DNA of 64,000 bases from Pseudoduganella armeniaca (lineage in GTDB: Bacteria; Pseudomonadota; Gammaproteobacteria; Burkholderiales; Burkholderiaceae_D), in NCBI RefSeq assembly GCF_003028855.1, contig NZ_CP028324.1, positions 3,286,001-3,350,000 of the forward strand, read 5' to 3'. This document shows, piece after piece, positions 42,076-50,076 of this stretch (its first letter is position 1; each line of letters begins with the position of its first letter). The notes beneath the pieces are model-generated. The model worked only from the letters and a program-made list of their open reading frames with translations. It searched no databases and was not told the DNA's origin. The position numbers and the translations under genes are program-made.

Positions 42076-42654
42076 ATGCATGCGAAACAATGCTGCTGCG
42101 GCCAGTGCCGCGCGAGTGGCGAAACGTTCGAGATCCTGCCGTTCCAGCAGGAGGGTGGCTGGAGCGGTGAAGCGTGGCAGGGCGAAAGCCCGTTCAGCGA
42201 GGCCGAGGAGCTGGAGCTGACGATGGAGCTGCTGTCGGTGTCGAACGAGGCGGAGCTGGAGCAGTTCCTCGGCAACGTCTTCAAGGGCGTCTGGAAGGGG
42301 ATCAAGAAAGTCGGATCGGCCATCGGCAAGGTGGCCAAGCCGCTCGGTGGCGTGCTGAAAGGGATCGCCAAGACCGCGCTGCCGTTCGTCGGCGGCGCGC
42401 TCGGCTCGATGATCCCGATCCCCGGCGTGGGCACGATGATCGGCCGCGCTGCCGGCACGGCGCTGTCGAAAGCGCTCGAGATGGAGTTCGAGGGCCTGGA
42501 CATGGAAGAGCAGGAATTCGAGATGGCGCGCCGCTTCGTGCGCATCGCCGGCAGCGCGGCGCAGCAGGCGGCGCAGGGTGGCTCGCCGCAGGATGCCGTG
42601 CTGCAGGCGCTGCGCCAGCACGCACCGGCCATCGAATTGCCGGCACGGGCTTGA
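42076..42654 (+). CDS. Uncharacterised EFE-type glycine-zipper protein G
   Basis: 192 residues. It opens with a Cys-rich start (CCCGQC at about 6-11), then 'GETFEILPFQQEGGWSGEAW', 'ELTMELLSVSNEAELEQFLG' and a glycine-zipper hydrophobic segment (about 85-135, including 'GGVLKGIAKTALPFVGGALG'), and ends with the shared 'GLDMEEQEFEMARRFVRIAG' block. It is the closest relative of protein B (35979), without its Gly-rich tail. Not recognised; the hydrophobic segment could make pores or assemblies. Nearest upstream gene ends 44 bases before. Confidence 0.75.
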   Translation: MHAKQCCCGQCRASGETFEILPFQQEGGWSGEAWQGESPFSEAEELELTMELLSVSNEAELEQFLGNVFKGVWKGIKKVGSAIGKVAKPLGGVLKGIAKTALPFVGGALGSMIPIPGVGTMIGRAAGTALSKALEMEFEGLDMEEQEFEMARRFVRIAGSAAQQAAQGGSPQDAVLQALRQHAPAIELPARA

Positions 42655-42655
42655 C

Positions 42656-43381
42656 ATGATCATCGACAGCCACTGCCACGCCGGCCCCGGCGACGGCCTG
42701 ACCGGTCCGTGGGACAGCAATCTCGCGCTGGGCCGCTACCGCCGTCGTGCCGTGGCGGCGGGCATCGAGCGCAGCGTGCTGCTGGCCGCGTTCCATACCG
42801 ATTACGCGGCCGCCAACGAGGCGCTGGCGCGGATCGTGGCCGCCCATCCCGAGCGCTACTACGGCTTCGCCTTCGTGCACGCGGCGCGCGACCGTGGCCG
42901 CATCCACGCCATGGTGCGGACGGCGGTCGAGGAATATGGCTTCGTCGGCATCAAGGTGCACCGGCACGACGCGCCGATCAGCGGCGAGATCTGCGAGGCC
43001 GCGCGCGCCTACGGCCTGCCGGTGCTGTACGACCCGATGGGCGAGGTGCACGTGGCCGAGCTGCTGGCGGCGCAGTATCCGGACGTGAACTTCATCCTGC
43101 CGCACCTGGGCAGCTTCGCCGACGCCTGGCAGGCCCAGCTCGCGCTAATCGACCACCTGGTGCGGCATCCGAACATCTACACCGACAGCTCCGGCATCCG
43201 CCGCTTCGACCTGCTGGCCGAAGCGGTGCGCCGGGCCGGGCCGCACAAGGTGCTGTTCGGCTCCGATGGGCCGTGGCTGCACCCCGGGCTGGAGCTGCAC
43301 AAGATCCGGCTGCTGCGACTGCCGGCGGCGGATGAGGCGCTGATTACCGGCGGTAACCTGCTAAGGTTGCTAGGCCGGTGA
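42656..43381 (+). CDS. Amidohydrolase-2 family (TIM-barrel metal-dependent hydrolase)
   Basis: 241 residues, one base after the previous stop. Metal motifs: 'IIDSHCHAGPGD' (HxH), 'FVGIKVHRHD', 'FILPHLGSFAD' and 'VLFGSDGPWLHP' (late Asp). This is the decarboxylase/hydrolase branch (amidohydrolase-2, ACMSD-like), shorter than ACMSD at about 330. Substrate unknown. In the operon context it may act on the product of the KBL-like enzyme or be a housekeeping hitch-hiker; no way to tell. Confidence 0.82.
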   Translation: MIIDSHCHAGPGDGLTGPWDSNLALGRYRRRAVAAGIERSVLLAAFHTDYAAANEALARIVAAHPERYYGFAFVHAARDRGRIHAMVRTAVEEYGFVGIKVHRHDAPISGEICEAARAYGLPVLYDPMGEVHVAELLAAQYPDVNFILPHLGSFADAWQAQLALIDHLVRHPNIYTDSSGIRRFDLLAEAVRRAGPHKVLFGSDGPWLHPGLELHKIRLLRLPAADEALITGGNLLRLLGR

Positions 43382-43443
43382 CTCCTGGTTGCTGGACCCA
43401 GGTATCATTGGGGCAATATCACTGCACGCCGATGGGGGAGTGG

Positions 43444-44724
43444 ATGGGAAAGCGCAATCGTTATCTGCAAGCCATGCTGCTCGCACTGGCCTGCCAGTCG
43501 GGGCATGCCGTGTGGGCCAGGTCGCCGGACAGCGCCGCGCCAACCGCCGTGGTGCGGTCGCAGCCGGCGCTGCGTGCCGCACTGGCCGCGGGTACCACGC
43601 CGCTGCACGCGCTGACGCCCTACGGTCGCCGCCAGTTCCTGGCGCAACTGCGCTGGGGCCGCGGCGGGCTGGGCGGTTATGGCTACACGGCGCTGATCCG
43701 TGAACTCGACCACGAGCAGCTGGCGGCGGCCCTGGCCTGGCTCGACGTCAGCGACGACCTGCCCATGCTGGACGAGATGCTGGTCGGTCCGCCGCTGCGC
43801 CTGCCGCCGCCCTCGCCACAGGCCGAACGCGACCTGGCATCGCTGCGGCAGTATGTCGAGCGGGACTACGCGCGGCGGAGCAGCGCGCACGCCACCTCGA
43901 CCACTATCGGTGCACCGGCGCTGCTGCGGCACTACCAGGAACTGTTCGGCACGCGCATGGATGCGGCCGCGCTGCGCCGGCAGTCCGCTGGCGACCTGGC
44001 GGTGCTGTTCGATGCCGCCGCGGCGGTAGTCAGCCGCGCGCCCACCGCGGCGGCGCTGGACGACCTGCAGCGTATCCACGCCGAGCTGCTTGTGCGCGAC
44101 ATCCCGACCGCCCGCGGCTTCGACCAGGGTGTGATGTCCGCCCTGCTGGCCGCGCGCCGGTTCGACGCGGCGCGCGACTTTGCCGCGTCCCGGCCGCACC
44201 TGGCGGACCGGCCGGTGCCGCAGGTCGTCGATACGCTGGGGCCGACGTTCCAGGGCCGCAGCGTGTACACGTACGATGCCGCTGGCGACACACTGACCCG
44301 CGTGGCGCTGCCGGTACCGTCCGGCGTCGAACTGGTGATGGTGGTCGGCGCCGGCTGCCATTTCTCGGCCGACGCGCTGGCGGCGCTGCACGCCGATGCC
44401 GCGCTGCAGGCGCGCCTGCGTGCGGTCAACCTGGTCCTCGTCACCGATCCGCGCACGCCCGTCGCGACGGATTGGCTGGCCGGGTGGAATGCGGCCCATC
44501 CCGCCATGCCCATCCGCGTGCCCTTCAACGAACAGGAATGGCAGGCGCTCGACCAGGTGGGGGTGCCCGCCTTCTACCTGTTCAGGAACGGCAAGCGCAT
44601 CGGCCAGCAGCTGGGTTGGCAGGCGGACGGCAAGGCCGCGCTGTCCCGGCTGATCGACGCCGCCACGCGCGGGGCGCGCCCAGCCGGCCAGGCTGCGCGC
44701 CTTCAGTCCCGTCCCGCCGCCTGA
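43444..44724 (+). CDS. Exported thioredoxin-like protein of unknown role
   Basis: 426 residues from the ATG at 43444 (GGGGGAG site). Signal peptide about 1-24 ('YLQAMLLALACQSGHAVWA'). A helical N-terminal part, then a C-terminal thioredoxin-like fold (about 300-410): 'VMVVGAGCHFSADALAAL' holds a CxxS-type site with a single Cys, and 'GVPAFYLFRNGKRIGQQLG' is the cis-Pro strand. It lacks the second Cys of redox-active thioredoxins, so a chaperone or monothiol role is possible. Starts 62 bases after the operon; co-transcription likely but not certain. Its 3' end overlaps the convergent activator gene by 22 bases. Confidence 0.65.
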   Translation: MGKRNRYLQAMLLALACQSGHAVWARSPDSAAPTAVVRSQPALRAALAAGTTPLHALTPYGRRQFLAQLRWGRGGLGGYGYTALIRELDHEQLAAALAWLDVSDDLPMLDEMLVGPPLRLPPPSPQAERDLASLRQYVERDYARRSSAHATSTTIGAPALLRHYQELFGTRMDAAALRRQSAGDLAVLFDAAAAVVSRAPTAAALDDLQRIHAELLVRDIPTARGFDQGVMSALLAARRFDAARDFAASRPHLADRPVPQVVDTLGPTFQGRSVYTYDAAGDTLTRVALPVPSGVELVMVVGAGCHFSADALAALHADAALQARLRAVNLVLVTDPRTPVATDWLAGWNAAHPAMPIRVPFNEQEWQALDQVGVPAFYLFRNGKRIGQQLGWQADGKAALSRLIDAATRGARPAGQAARLQSRPAA

Positions 44725-46064
44725 TCCTCGCGCGCCGCCTTGCGCCGGATCTGCAAGGCCCGGTCGGTGACGCCCAGCCGCTGCGCCGCGCGCTGGTTGT
44801 TGTCGCCTTCCTGCTCCAGCACGATGCGGATGGCGAGATCGGCCGCGGCCTGGCCAAGGCGCGCCAGGCTGACGCCGCGGTCCACGGCATGGCGGATGGC
44901 GTCGCAAAACGGCTGGTCGGGCCAGGCCGGCGCGCCGTGCAGGCGCTCGTCCGGCGGCACGTCGCCGATCGTCAGCGGGCCCGGTCCCGCGTGGCGGTAC
45001 CAGATGCGCGCCACCGTCTGGCGCAGGTCGCGCACATTGCCCTTGTACTCGCGTGACAGCAGGTATTCCCGCACGGCCGGGTCGAGCGGGCGGCCCTGGC
45101 CCTTCGGGTCGAGCTGGCGCAGGAAGTGCTCGACCAGCGGCAGGATGTCGCTCTTGCGCTCGCGCAGCGGCGGCGGGCGGCAGCGCCAGGCGGCGATGCG
45201 GTAGTACAGGTCGGCGCGGAAGGTGCCGGCCGCCACGTCCGCCTCCAGGTCGCGGTTGGTGGCGCACACCAGGCGGAAATGGCTGGGGTTCCAGATATTG
45301 CTGCCCACGCGCTTGTACTTGTGCTCCTGGATCACGCGCAGCAATTGCGCCTGCAGCGGCAGCGGGAGTTCGCCCACCTCGTCCAGGAACAGGATGCCGC
45401 CATCGGCCATCGCGAAGGCGCCATCGCGCGCATTGGTCGCGCCCGTGAAGGCGCCGCGCTCGTGGCCGAACAGCTCGGAGCCGGCCAGCTCGGGCGACAG
45501 GGTGGTGCAGTCGAGTACCGTCAGCTCGCCGGTGGTGCCGGACAGTTTATGGATCAGCTGGGCGATCAGGTCCTTGCCGGTGCCCGTCTCGCCCGTGATC
45601 AGCACGGGCGACTGCGTGAACGCCGAGACCTCGACCACGCTGTGCACCAGCGCGCGCCACACCGGGCTCTCGCCCACCAGCCAGCCCTGCACGGCAGTGG
45701 AGGCCATCAGGCGCTGCACGGCGTCCCAACGCTGCAGCCGCGCGACGATCTGCTGCGCGCACAGTTCGGCCGAATCGAACGGCAACAGGTCGGTCGCGCC
45801 GGCATCGAGCATGCCCCACATGGCATCCGGCGCCAGCGGCTCTGGTGCGCAATCGACGGCCAGCACGGCGGCCTGGCTGGCCAGTGCCTGCACCGCCTGC
45901 AGCCGGTCGGCCGCGCCGCCGCAGCCGCCGCACAGCAGCACGCCGAAGCCGCGCGCGGGTTGCGCCTGCACGGCGATGCCGGCGGCATCGAGGGCGTCGC
46001 GCAGCAGCGGTTCGGCGCCCTGGGCCGGCGTGCCCAATGTCTGCATCCAGATCGACAGCGCCAT
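44703..46064 (-). CDS. Sigma-54-dependent transcriptional activator with degenerate receiver
   Basis: 453 residues from the ATG at 46064 (TGAGGT site); 46085 (ATG) and 46097 (TTG) are alternatives. The N-terminal about 100 residues look like a receiver fold without the phospho-acceptor ('GVLLCGG' where an Asp is expected), so activation probably is not by simple phosphorylation. The AAA+ domain has GETGTGKD, the sigma-54 contact GAFTGA and 'GGILFLDEVGELPL'. C-terminal Fis-type helix-turn-helix 'NNQRAAQRLGVTDRALQIRR'. Convergent with the operon at 35357-43381, whose sigma-54 promoter it may drive (inference). Confidence 0.85.
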   Translation of the reverse strand: MALSIWMQTLGTPAQGAEPLLRDALDAAGIAVQAQPARGFGVLLCGGCGGAADRLQAVQALASQAAVLAVDCAPEPLAPDAMWGMLDAGATDLLPFDSAELCAQQIVARLQRWDAVQRLMASTAVQGWLVGESPVWRALVHSVVEVSAFTQSPVLITGETGTGKDLIAQLIHKLSGTTGELTVLDCTTLSPELAGSELFGHERGAFTGATNARDGAFAMADGGILFLDEVGELPLPLQAQLLRVIQEHKYKRVGSNIWNPSHFRLVCATNRDLEADVAAGTFRADLYYRIAAWRCRPPPLRERKSDILPLVEHFLRQLDPKGQGRPLDPAVREYLLSREYKGNVRDLRQTVARIWYRHAGPGPLTIGDVPPDERLHGAPAWPDQPFCDAIRHAVDRGVSLARLGQAAADLAIRIVLEQEGDNNQRAAQRLGVTDRALQIRRKAAREDQAAGRD

Positions 46065-46189
46065 CGCGACCTCACGCACCAGCATCCACCGATTCAATAT
46101 AGCAGCGCCAACGCCCGTCTACCTGTATTAATTAGCAGCTCCCGGGTCACGAATTTGTCGCCGAGTGTATCGCGGCCGTTCGGAACACC

Positions 46190-46242
46190 GGGGACAGGCA
46201 CCGATCTGCGGGTCGGAGACCCGCAGATCGGTGCCTGTCCCC
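46190..46242. repeat. Intergenic inverted repeat, 25-base arms, copy 1
   Basis: Perfect 25-base arms starting GGGGACAGGC with loop GGA. A near relative sits at 52373. The stem is flanked by nothing resembling a transposase; it is REP/MITE-like. Confidence 0.85.
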
Positions 46243-46262
46243 ATGGGTCACGATGGTGCAAG

Positions 46263-46287
46263 AAAAAAGGCGGCCAAGGCCGCCTTT
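46263..46287 (-). terminator. Rho-independent terminator of the decarboxylase gene
   Basis: AAAGGCGGCC, AA, GGCCGCCTTT (46266-46287); on the minus strand the stem is followed by a TTTTTTC run. It lies 24 bases downstream of the decarboxylase stop. Confidence 0.85.
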
Positions 46288-46310
46288 CCGTCCGATGCTG
46301 CAAGCAAGCC

Positions 46311-48563
46311 TTATTGCTTGACGCAGTCGACGAAGTAATCGCGCTTGCCATTGACCTCGCGCTTGACCAGGCCGTGCACGTCCGTCTCGAAGCCGGGGAA
46401 GCGCTCGTTGAAGTCGCGCGCGAAGCGCAGGTAGTCGACGATCGTCTTGTTGAAGCGCTCGCCCGGGATCAACAGCGGAATGCCCGGCGGGTAAGGCGTC
46501 AACAGGATCGACGTGATGCGGCCTTCCAGGTCGTCGATCGCCACGCGCTCGATCTCGCGGTGCGCCATCTTGGCGAAGGCGTCGGAAGGCTTCATGGCCG
46601 GAATCATGTCGGACAGGTACATTTCCGTCGTCAGGCGCGCCACGTCGTAGGCCTTGTAGAAGTCGTGGATCTGCTGGCACAGGTCGCGCAGGCCCATCTT
46701 CTCATAACGCGGATTGGCGGCCGAGAACTCCGGCAGGATGCGCCACAGCGGCGCGTTCTTGTCGTAGTCATCCTTGAACTGCTGCAGCGCGGTCAGCAGC
46801 GTGTTCCAGCGGCCTTTCGTGATACCGATCGTGAACATGATGAAGAACGAGTACAGGCCGCACTTTTCGACGATGACGCCGTGTTCGGCCAGGTATTTGG
46901 TGACGATCGAGGCCGGGATGCCGGAGTCGGCGAACTGGCCTTCCAGCGACAGGCCCGGATTGACGATGGTCGCCTTGATCGGGTCCAGCATGTTGAAGCC
47001 CGGGGCCAGCTTGCCGAAGCCGTGCCAGTCGTCCTCGGCGCGGATGATCCAGTCCTCGCGCGTGCCGATGCCTTCCTCGGCGAAGGTGTCCGGACCCCAG
47101 ACCTTGAACCACCAGTCCTGGCCCCATTCCTCGTCGATCTTCCTCATCGCGCGGCGGAAGTCCAGCGCTTCCAGGATCGACTCCTCGACCAGCGCGGTGC
47201 CGCCCGGCGCTTCCATCATCGCGGCCGCGACGTCGCACGAGGCGATGATCGAGTACTGCGGCGAGGTGGAGGTGTGCATCAGGTAGGCTTCGTTGAACGC
47301 GTCCTTGTCCAGCTTGACGGACTCCGACTCGCGCACCAGCACCTGCGAGGCCTGCGACAGGCCGGCCAGCAGCTTGTGGGTGGACTGGGTCGAGAAGATC
47401 ATCGACTCCTTGGCGCGCGGGCGGTCCTTGCCGATCGCGTGCATGTCCTTGTAGAAGTCGTGGAAGGTGGCGTGCGGCAGCCAGGCTTCGTCGAAGTGCA
47501 GCGTGTCGATTTTCCCGTCCAGCATTTCGCGCAGTGTCTCGACGTTGTACACCACGCCATCGTAGGTCGACTGCGTGATGGTCAGGATGCGCGGCTTCTT
47601 GTTGGCGGCGTCGCGCGCGAACGGATTGTTCTCGATCTTACGCTGAATGGATTCCATCGTGAATTCTTCCAGCGGGATCGGCCCGATGATGCCCAGGTGG
47701 TTCCGGGTCGGCATCAGGAACACGGGGATCGCGCCGCACATGATGATCGAGTGCAGGATCGATTTATGGCAGTTGCGGTCCACCACGACAATGTCGCCCG
47801 GCGCCACGGTCGAATGCCACACCATCTTGTTCGAGGTGGAGGTGCCGTTGGTGACGAAGTAGCAGTGGTCGGCATTGTAGATGCGCGCCGCGTTGCGCTC
47901 GGAAGCGGCCACCGGGCCGGTGTGGTCCAGCAGCTGGCCCAGTTCCTCCACGGCGTTGCAGACGTCGGCGCGCAGCATGTTCTCGCCGAAGAACTGGTGG
48001 AACATCTGGCCGATCGGCGACTTCAGGAACGCCACGCCGCCCGAGTGGCCGGGGCAGTGCCAGGAATACGAGCCGTCGTTGGCGTAGTGCACCAGCGCGC
48101 GGAAGAACGGCGGCGACAGGCCGTCCAGGTAGGACTTGGCTTCGCGGATGATGTGGCGCGCGACGAATTCCGGCGTGTCCTCGAACATGTGGATGAAGCC
48201 ATGCAGTTCGCGCAGGATGTCGTTCGGGATGTGGCGCGAGGTGCGCGTTTCGCCGTACAGGTAGATCGGGATGTCGGCGTTCTTGTAACGGATCTCCTCG
48301 ACGAAGGCGCGCAAGGACTTCAGCGCATGGTCGGTTTCCTCGATCGAGCCGCCGCCGAATTCCTCGTCGTCGATGGAGAGGACAAACGCCGATGCGCGCG
48401 ACTGCTGCTGCGCGAACTGCGCCAGGTCGCCGTAGCTGGTCACGCCCAGCACTTCCATGCCTTCCTTCTCCATGGCCGCGGCCAGGGCGCGAATGCCCAG
48501 GCCGGACGTGTTCTCGGAACGGAAGTCCTCGTCGATAATGACGATGGGGAAACGAAATTTCAT
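46311..48563 (-). CDS. Arginine/lysine/ornithine decarboxylase (acid-inducible type)
   Basis: 750 residues. Prokaryotic fold I decarboxylase: N-terminal wing domain (about 1-130), PLP-binding core with Lys in 'STQSTHKLLAGLSQ', and C-terminal domain. The PLP lysine matches the STxTHK motif of AdiA/LdcI/SpeC. Which basic amino acid is used cannot be read reliably. It removes CO2 from a basic amino acid, consuming a proton and giving a polyamine precursor. A terminator follows and a long 5' region contains a hairpin. Confidence 0.9.
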   Translation of the reverse strand: MKFRFPIVIIDEDFRSENTSGLGIRALAAAMEKEGMEVLGVTSYGDLAQFAQQQSRASAFVLSIDDEEFGGGSIEETDHALKSLRAFVEEIRYKNADIPIYLYGETRTSRHIPNDILRELHGFIHMFEDTPEFVARHIIREAKSYLDGLSPPFFRALVHYANDGSYSWHCPGHSGGVAFLKSPIGQMFHQFFGENMLRADVCNAVEELGQLLDHTGPVAASERNAARIYNADHCYFVTNGTSTSNKMVWHSTVAPGDIVVVDRNCHKSILHSIIMCGAIPVFLMPTRNHLGIIGPIPLEEFTMESIQRKIENNPFARDAANKKPRILTITQSTYDGVVYNVETLREMLDGKIDTLHFDEAWLPHATFHDFYKDMHAIGKDRPRAKESMIFSTQSTHKLLAGLSQASQVLVRESESVKLDKDAFNEAYLMHTSTSPQYSIIASCDVAAAMMEAPGGTALVEESILEALDFRRAMRKIDEEWGQDWWFKVWGPDTFAEEGIGTREDWIIRAEDDWHGFGKLAPGFNMLDPIKATIVNPGLSLEGQFADSGIPASIVTKYLAEHGVIVEKCGLYSFFIMFTIGITKGRWNTLLTALQQFKDDYDKNAPLWRILPEFSAANPRYEKMGLRDLCQQIHDFYKAYDVARLTTEMYLSDMIPAMKPSDAFAKMAHREIERVAIDDLEGRITSILLTPYPPGIPLLIPGERFNKTIVDYLRFARDFNERFPGFETDVHGLVKREVNGKRDYFVDCVKQ

Positions 48564-48583
48564 GATGTCTCCAAAAAGAAGAA

Positions 48584-48617
48584 CCGCCCCGGGTTATTCG
48601 ATAACCGGAGCGGGCGG
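48584..48617 (-). promoter_or_regulatory. Hairpin in the leader of the decarboxylase gene
   Basis: GGTTAT-TCG-ATAACC stem, flanked by CCGCCC and GGGCGG that extend it, 21 bases upstream of the start codon. It could control translation or be a protein-binding site. The 170 bases further upstream, to the DUF4337 gene, hold no other clear element. Confidence 0.4.
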
Positions 48618-48788
48618 GGCGCGCAGCTCGCAGGACCGGGGGCCAGGCGGGCGGCGGGATGCCAATATGGGGCGCGTGGCGCCCCCAAAAAAAAGAACCG
48701 GGATTCTCGCAGAAATCGCGCCGATCCGGTGAAAAAATTCCAAGGAATTTTCGTCGCGGGCCGGCGCGCGTTCATGGCGTGAGGCGCG

Positions 48789-49397
48789 TCAGTGCCCGCC
48801 GGCGCCGAACAGGGCGCCCAGCGGATCGATGTGCAGCCAGGCGAACACGCCGAGCGCGATGCCGGCGACGGCCACCGCGTAGGTGGACAGCAGCAGCCAG
48901 CGGCGATTGGTCAGCAAGGTGATGGCGGCCAGCGCGATGGCGATCTGTTCGGCCGTCGTCGCCAGCGCCCACTGGTGGTGCTGGTGCAGCACGTTATCGG
49001 ACTTCTTGTCCCAGTCGTGCGATTTCTCTTCCCAGCTTTCGGCTTCTTTTTTGATCTCTTCCTTTTCGGCCTTGTAGCGCGCCACGTCGGCCTTGTATTT
49101 TTCCGGATCGACGTTCGGCAGCGTCATCGCCAGCTCGGCCAGGTTCTGCTTGTTGGACTTGGCCTGGTAGTAGTTCCACCGGTTGGCCGCTTCCGTCTTG
49201 GCAATGGCCGCGTTGTTCTTGAACATGGCCGCGTCGTTCTGCGTGGCGCCGCCCTGGTAACCGAACAGCGCGCCGATCGTCGCCAGGATGGCGGTCGTGA
49301 CGGCGATATTGCCGGAGAATTTATCGTGGCCGTGGCCGGCGGCATGTTCGACCGCGTGGTCGTGCGGGCCGTGGACGTGGAAACCGTGTCCTGACAT
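48789..49397 (-). CDS. DUF4337 membrane protein
   Basis: 202 residues from the ATG at 49397 (MSGHGFHVHGPHD). His-rich N-terminus, one membrane helix (about 30-48), a charged coiled-coil-like stretch (about 75-135, 'ADVARYKAEKEEIKKEAESW'), and two C-terminal helices. This arrangement matches DUF4337 as I know it. Function unknown. It lies just downstream of folA on the minus strand (fourteen bases), so co-transcription is likely. Confidence 0.85.
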   Translation of the reverse strand: MSGHGFHVHGPHDHAVEHAAGHGHDKFSGNIAVTTAILATIGALFGYQGGATQNDAAMFKNNAAIAKTEAANRWNYYQAKSNKQNLAELAMTLPNVDPEKYKADVARYKAEKEEIKKEAESWEEKSHDWDKKSDNVLHQHHQWALATTAEQIAIALAAITLLTNRRWLLLSTYAVAVAGIALGVFAWLHIDPLGALFGAGGH

Positions 49398-49411
49398 CTG
49401 TCGAGTATTCC

Positions 49412-49896
49412 TTAAACTGGATGGCGTTGGTAGGTGACGATCGCGTAGGGCAAGCCGCTGGCGGCATGATACGCCTGCCGCTCGCTTTCCTGCCACACGG
49501 CCGGATCGATCGTGGGGAAGAAGGTGTCGCAGTCGAACGCCTGGTCGATGTGCGTGACGATCAGGCGGTCCGCCACGGCCAGCCCCTCGGCAAAGATCTG
49601 GGCGCCGCCGATGATGAATGCAGGCGCCTCGCCGATTAACGCGACCGCATCGGCCAGCGAGCCGACCGCTTCCACGCCGTCGTGGCCCAGGCGGGATTGC
49701 GCGTGACGACGATGCTGCGCCGGTCCGGCAGCGGCCGGCCGATCGACTCGAAGGTCTTGCGGCCCATGATGATCGGGTGGCCCGTCGTCAGGCGCTTGAA
49801 GTGCGCCAGGTCTTCCGGCAGGTGCCAGGGCAGCTGGTTGTCGATGCCGATGCCGTTGTTGCGGTCGATGGCGACGATGATGGCGAGTTGCGTCAT
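49412..49896 (-). CDS. folA: Dihydrofolate reductase, one frameshift as read
   Basis: DHFR regenerates tetrahydrofolate, and ThyA in this window produces its substrate. N-terminal half: 'IVAIDRNNGIGIDNQLPWHL', 'GHPIIMGRKTFESIGRPLP' (NADPH and substrate loops). C-terminal half in another frame: 'APAFIIGGAQIFAEGLAVAD' and 'VTHIDQAFDCDTFFP'. At 49686-49688 CCC is expected to be CCCC; adding one base restores 161 residues, normal for FolA. An otherwise undecayed essential enzyme argues for a sequence error. Confidence 0.9.
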
Positions 49897-50076
49897 AGGG
49901 TCCGTGAAGAGGGTTCGTTGCGGCCCGTATTATAGGGTGTCGGCGCGGCGCCGGCCGGGTGCGTGGTTATTTCGCCAAATATTTCCTCTAATAAAGTGAA
50001 TTCGTGAGTATTGGAGAGATTTGCGGTGCCGGGTTTCCTTTATCGTAACGACTTTCACGGCGATTAAGGAAAAACG

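Noticed and set aside
43378..43443. Longer start of the thioredoxin-like gene at 43378
   Set aside because: It would overlap the amidohydrolase and place non-signal sequence before the export signal; the ATG at 43444 has a strong ribosome site.
46190..46242. Perfect inverted repeat as transposon ends
   Set aside because: No transposase, no target duplication; a relative is present at 52373, so a REP-like element is the better call.
45126..48782. 1218-residue plus ORF opposite the decarboxylase and activator
   Set aside because: Shadow of two good minus-strand genes, made possible by GC-rich codon bias.
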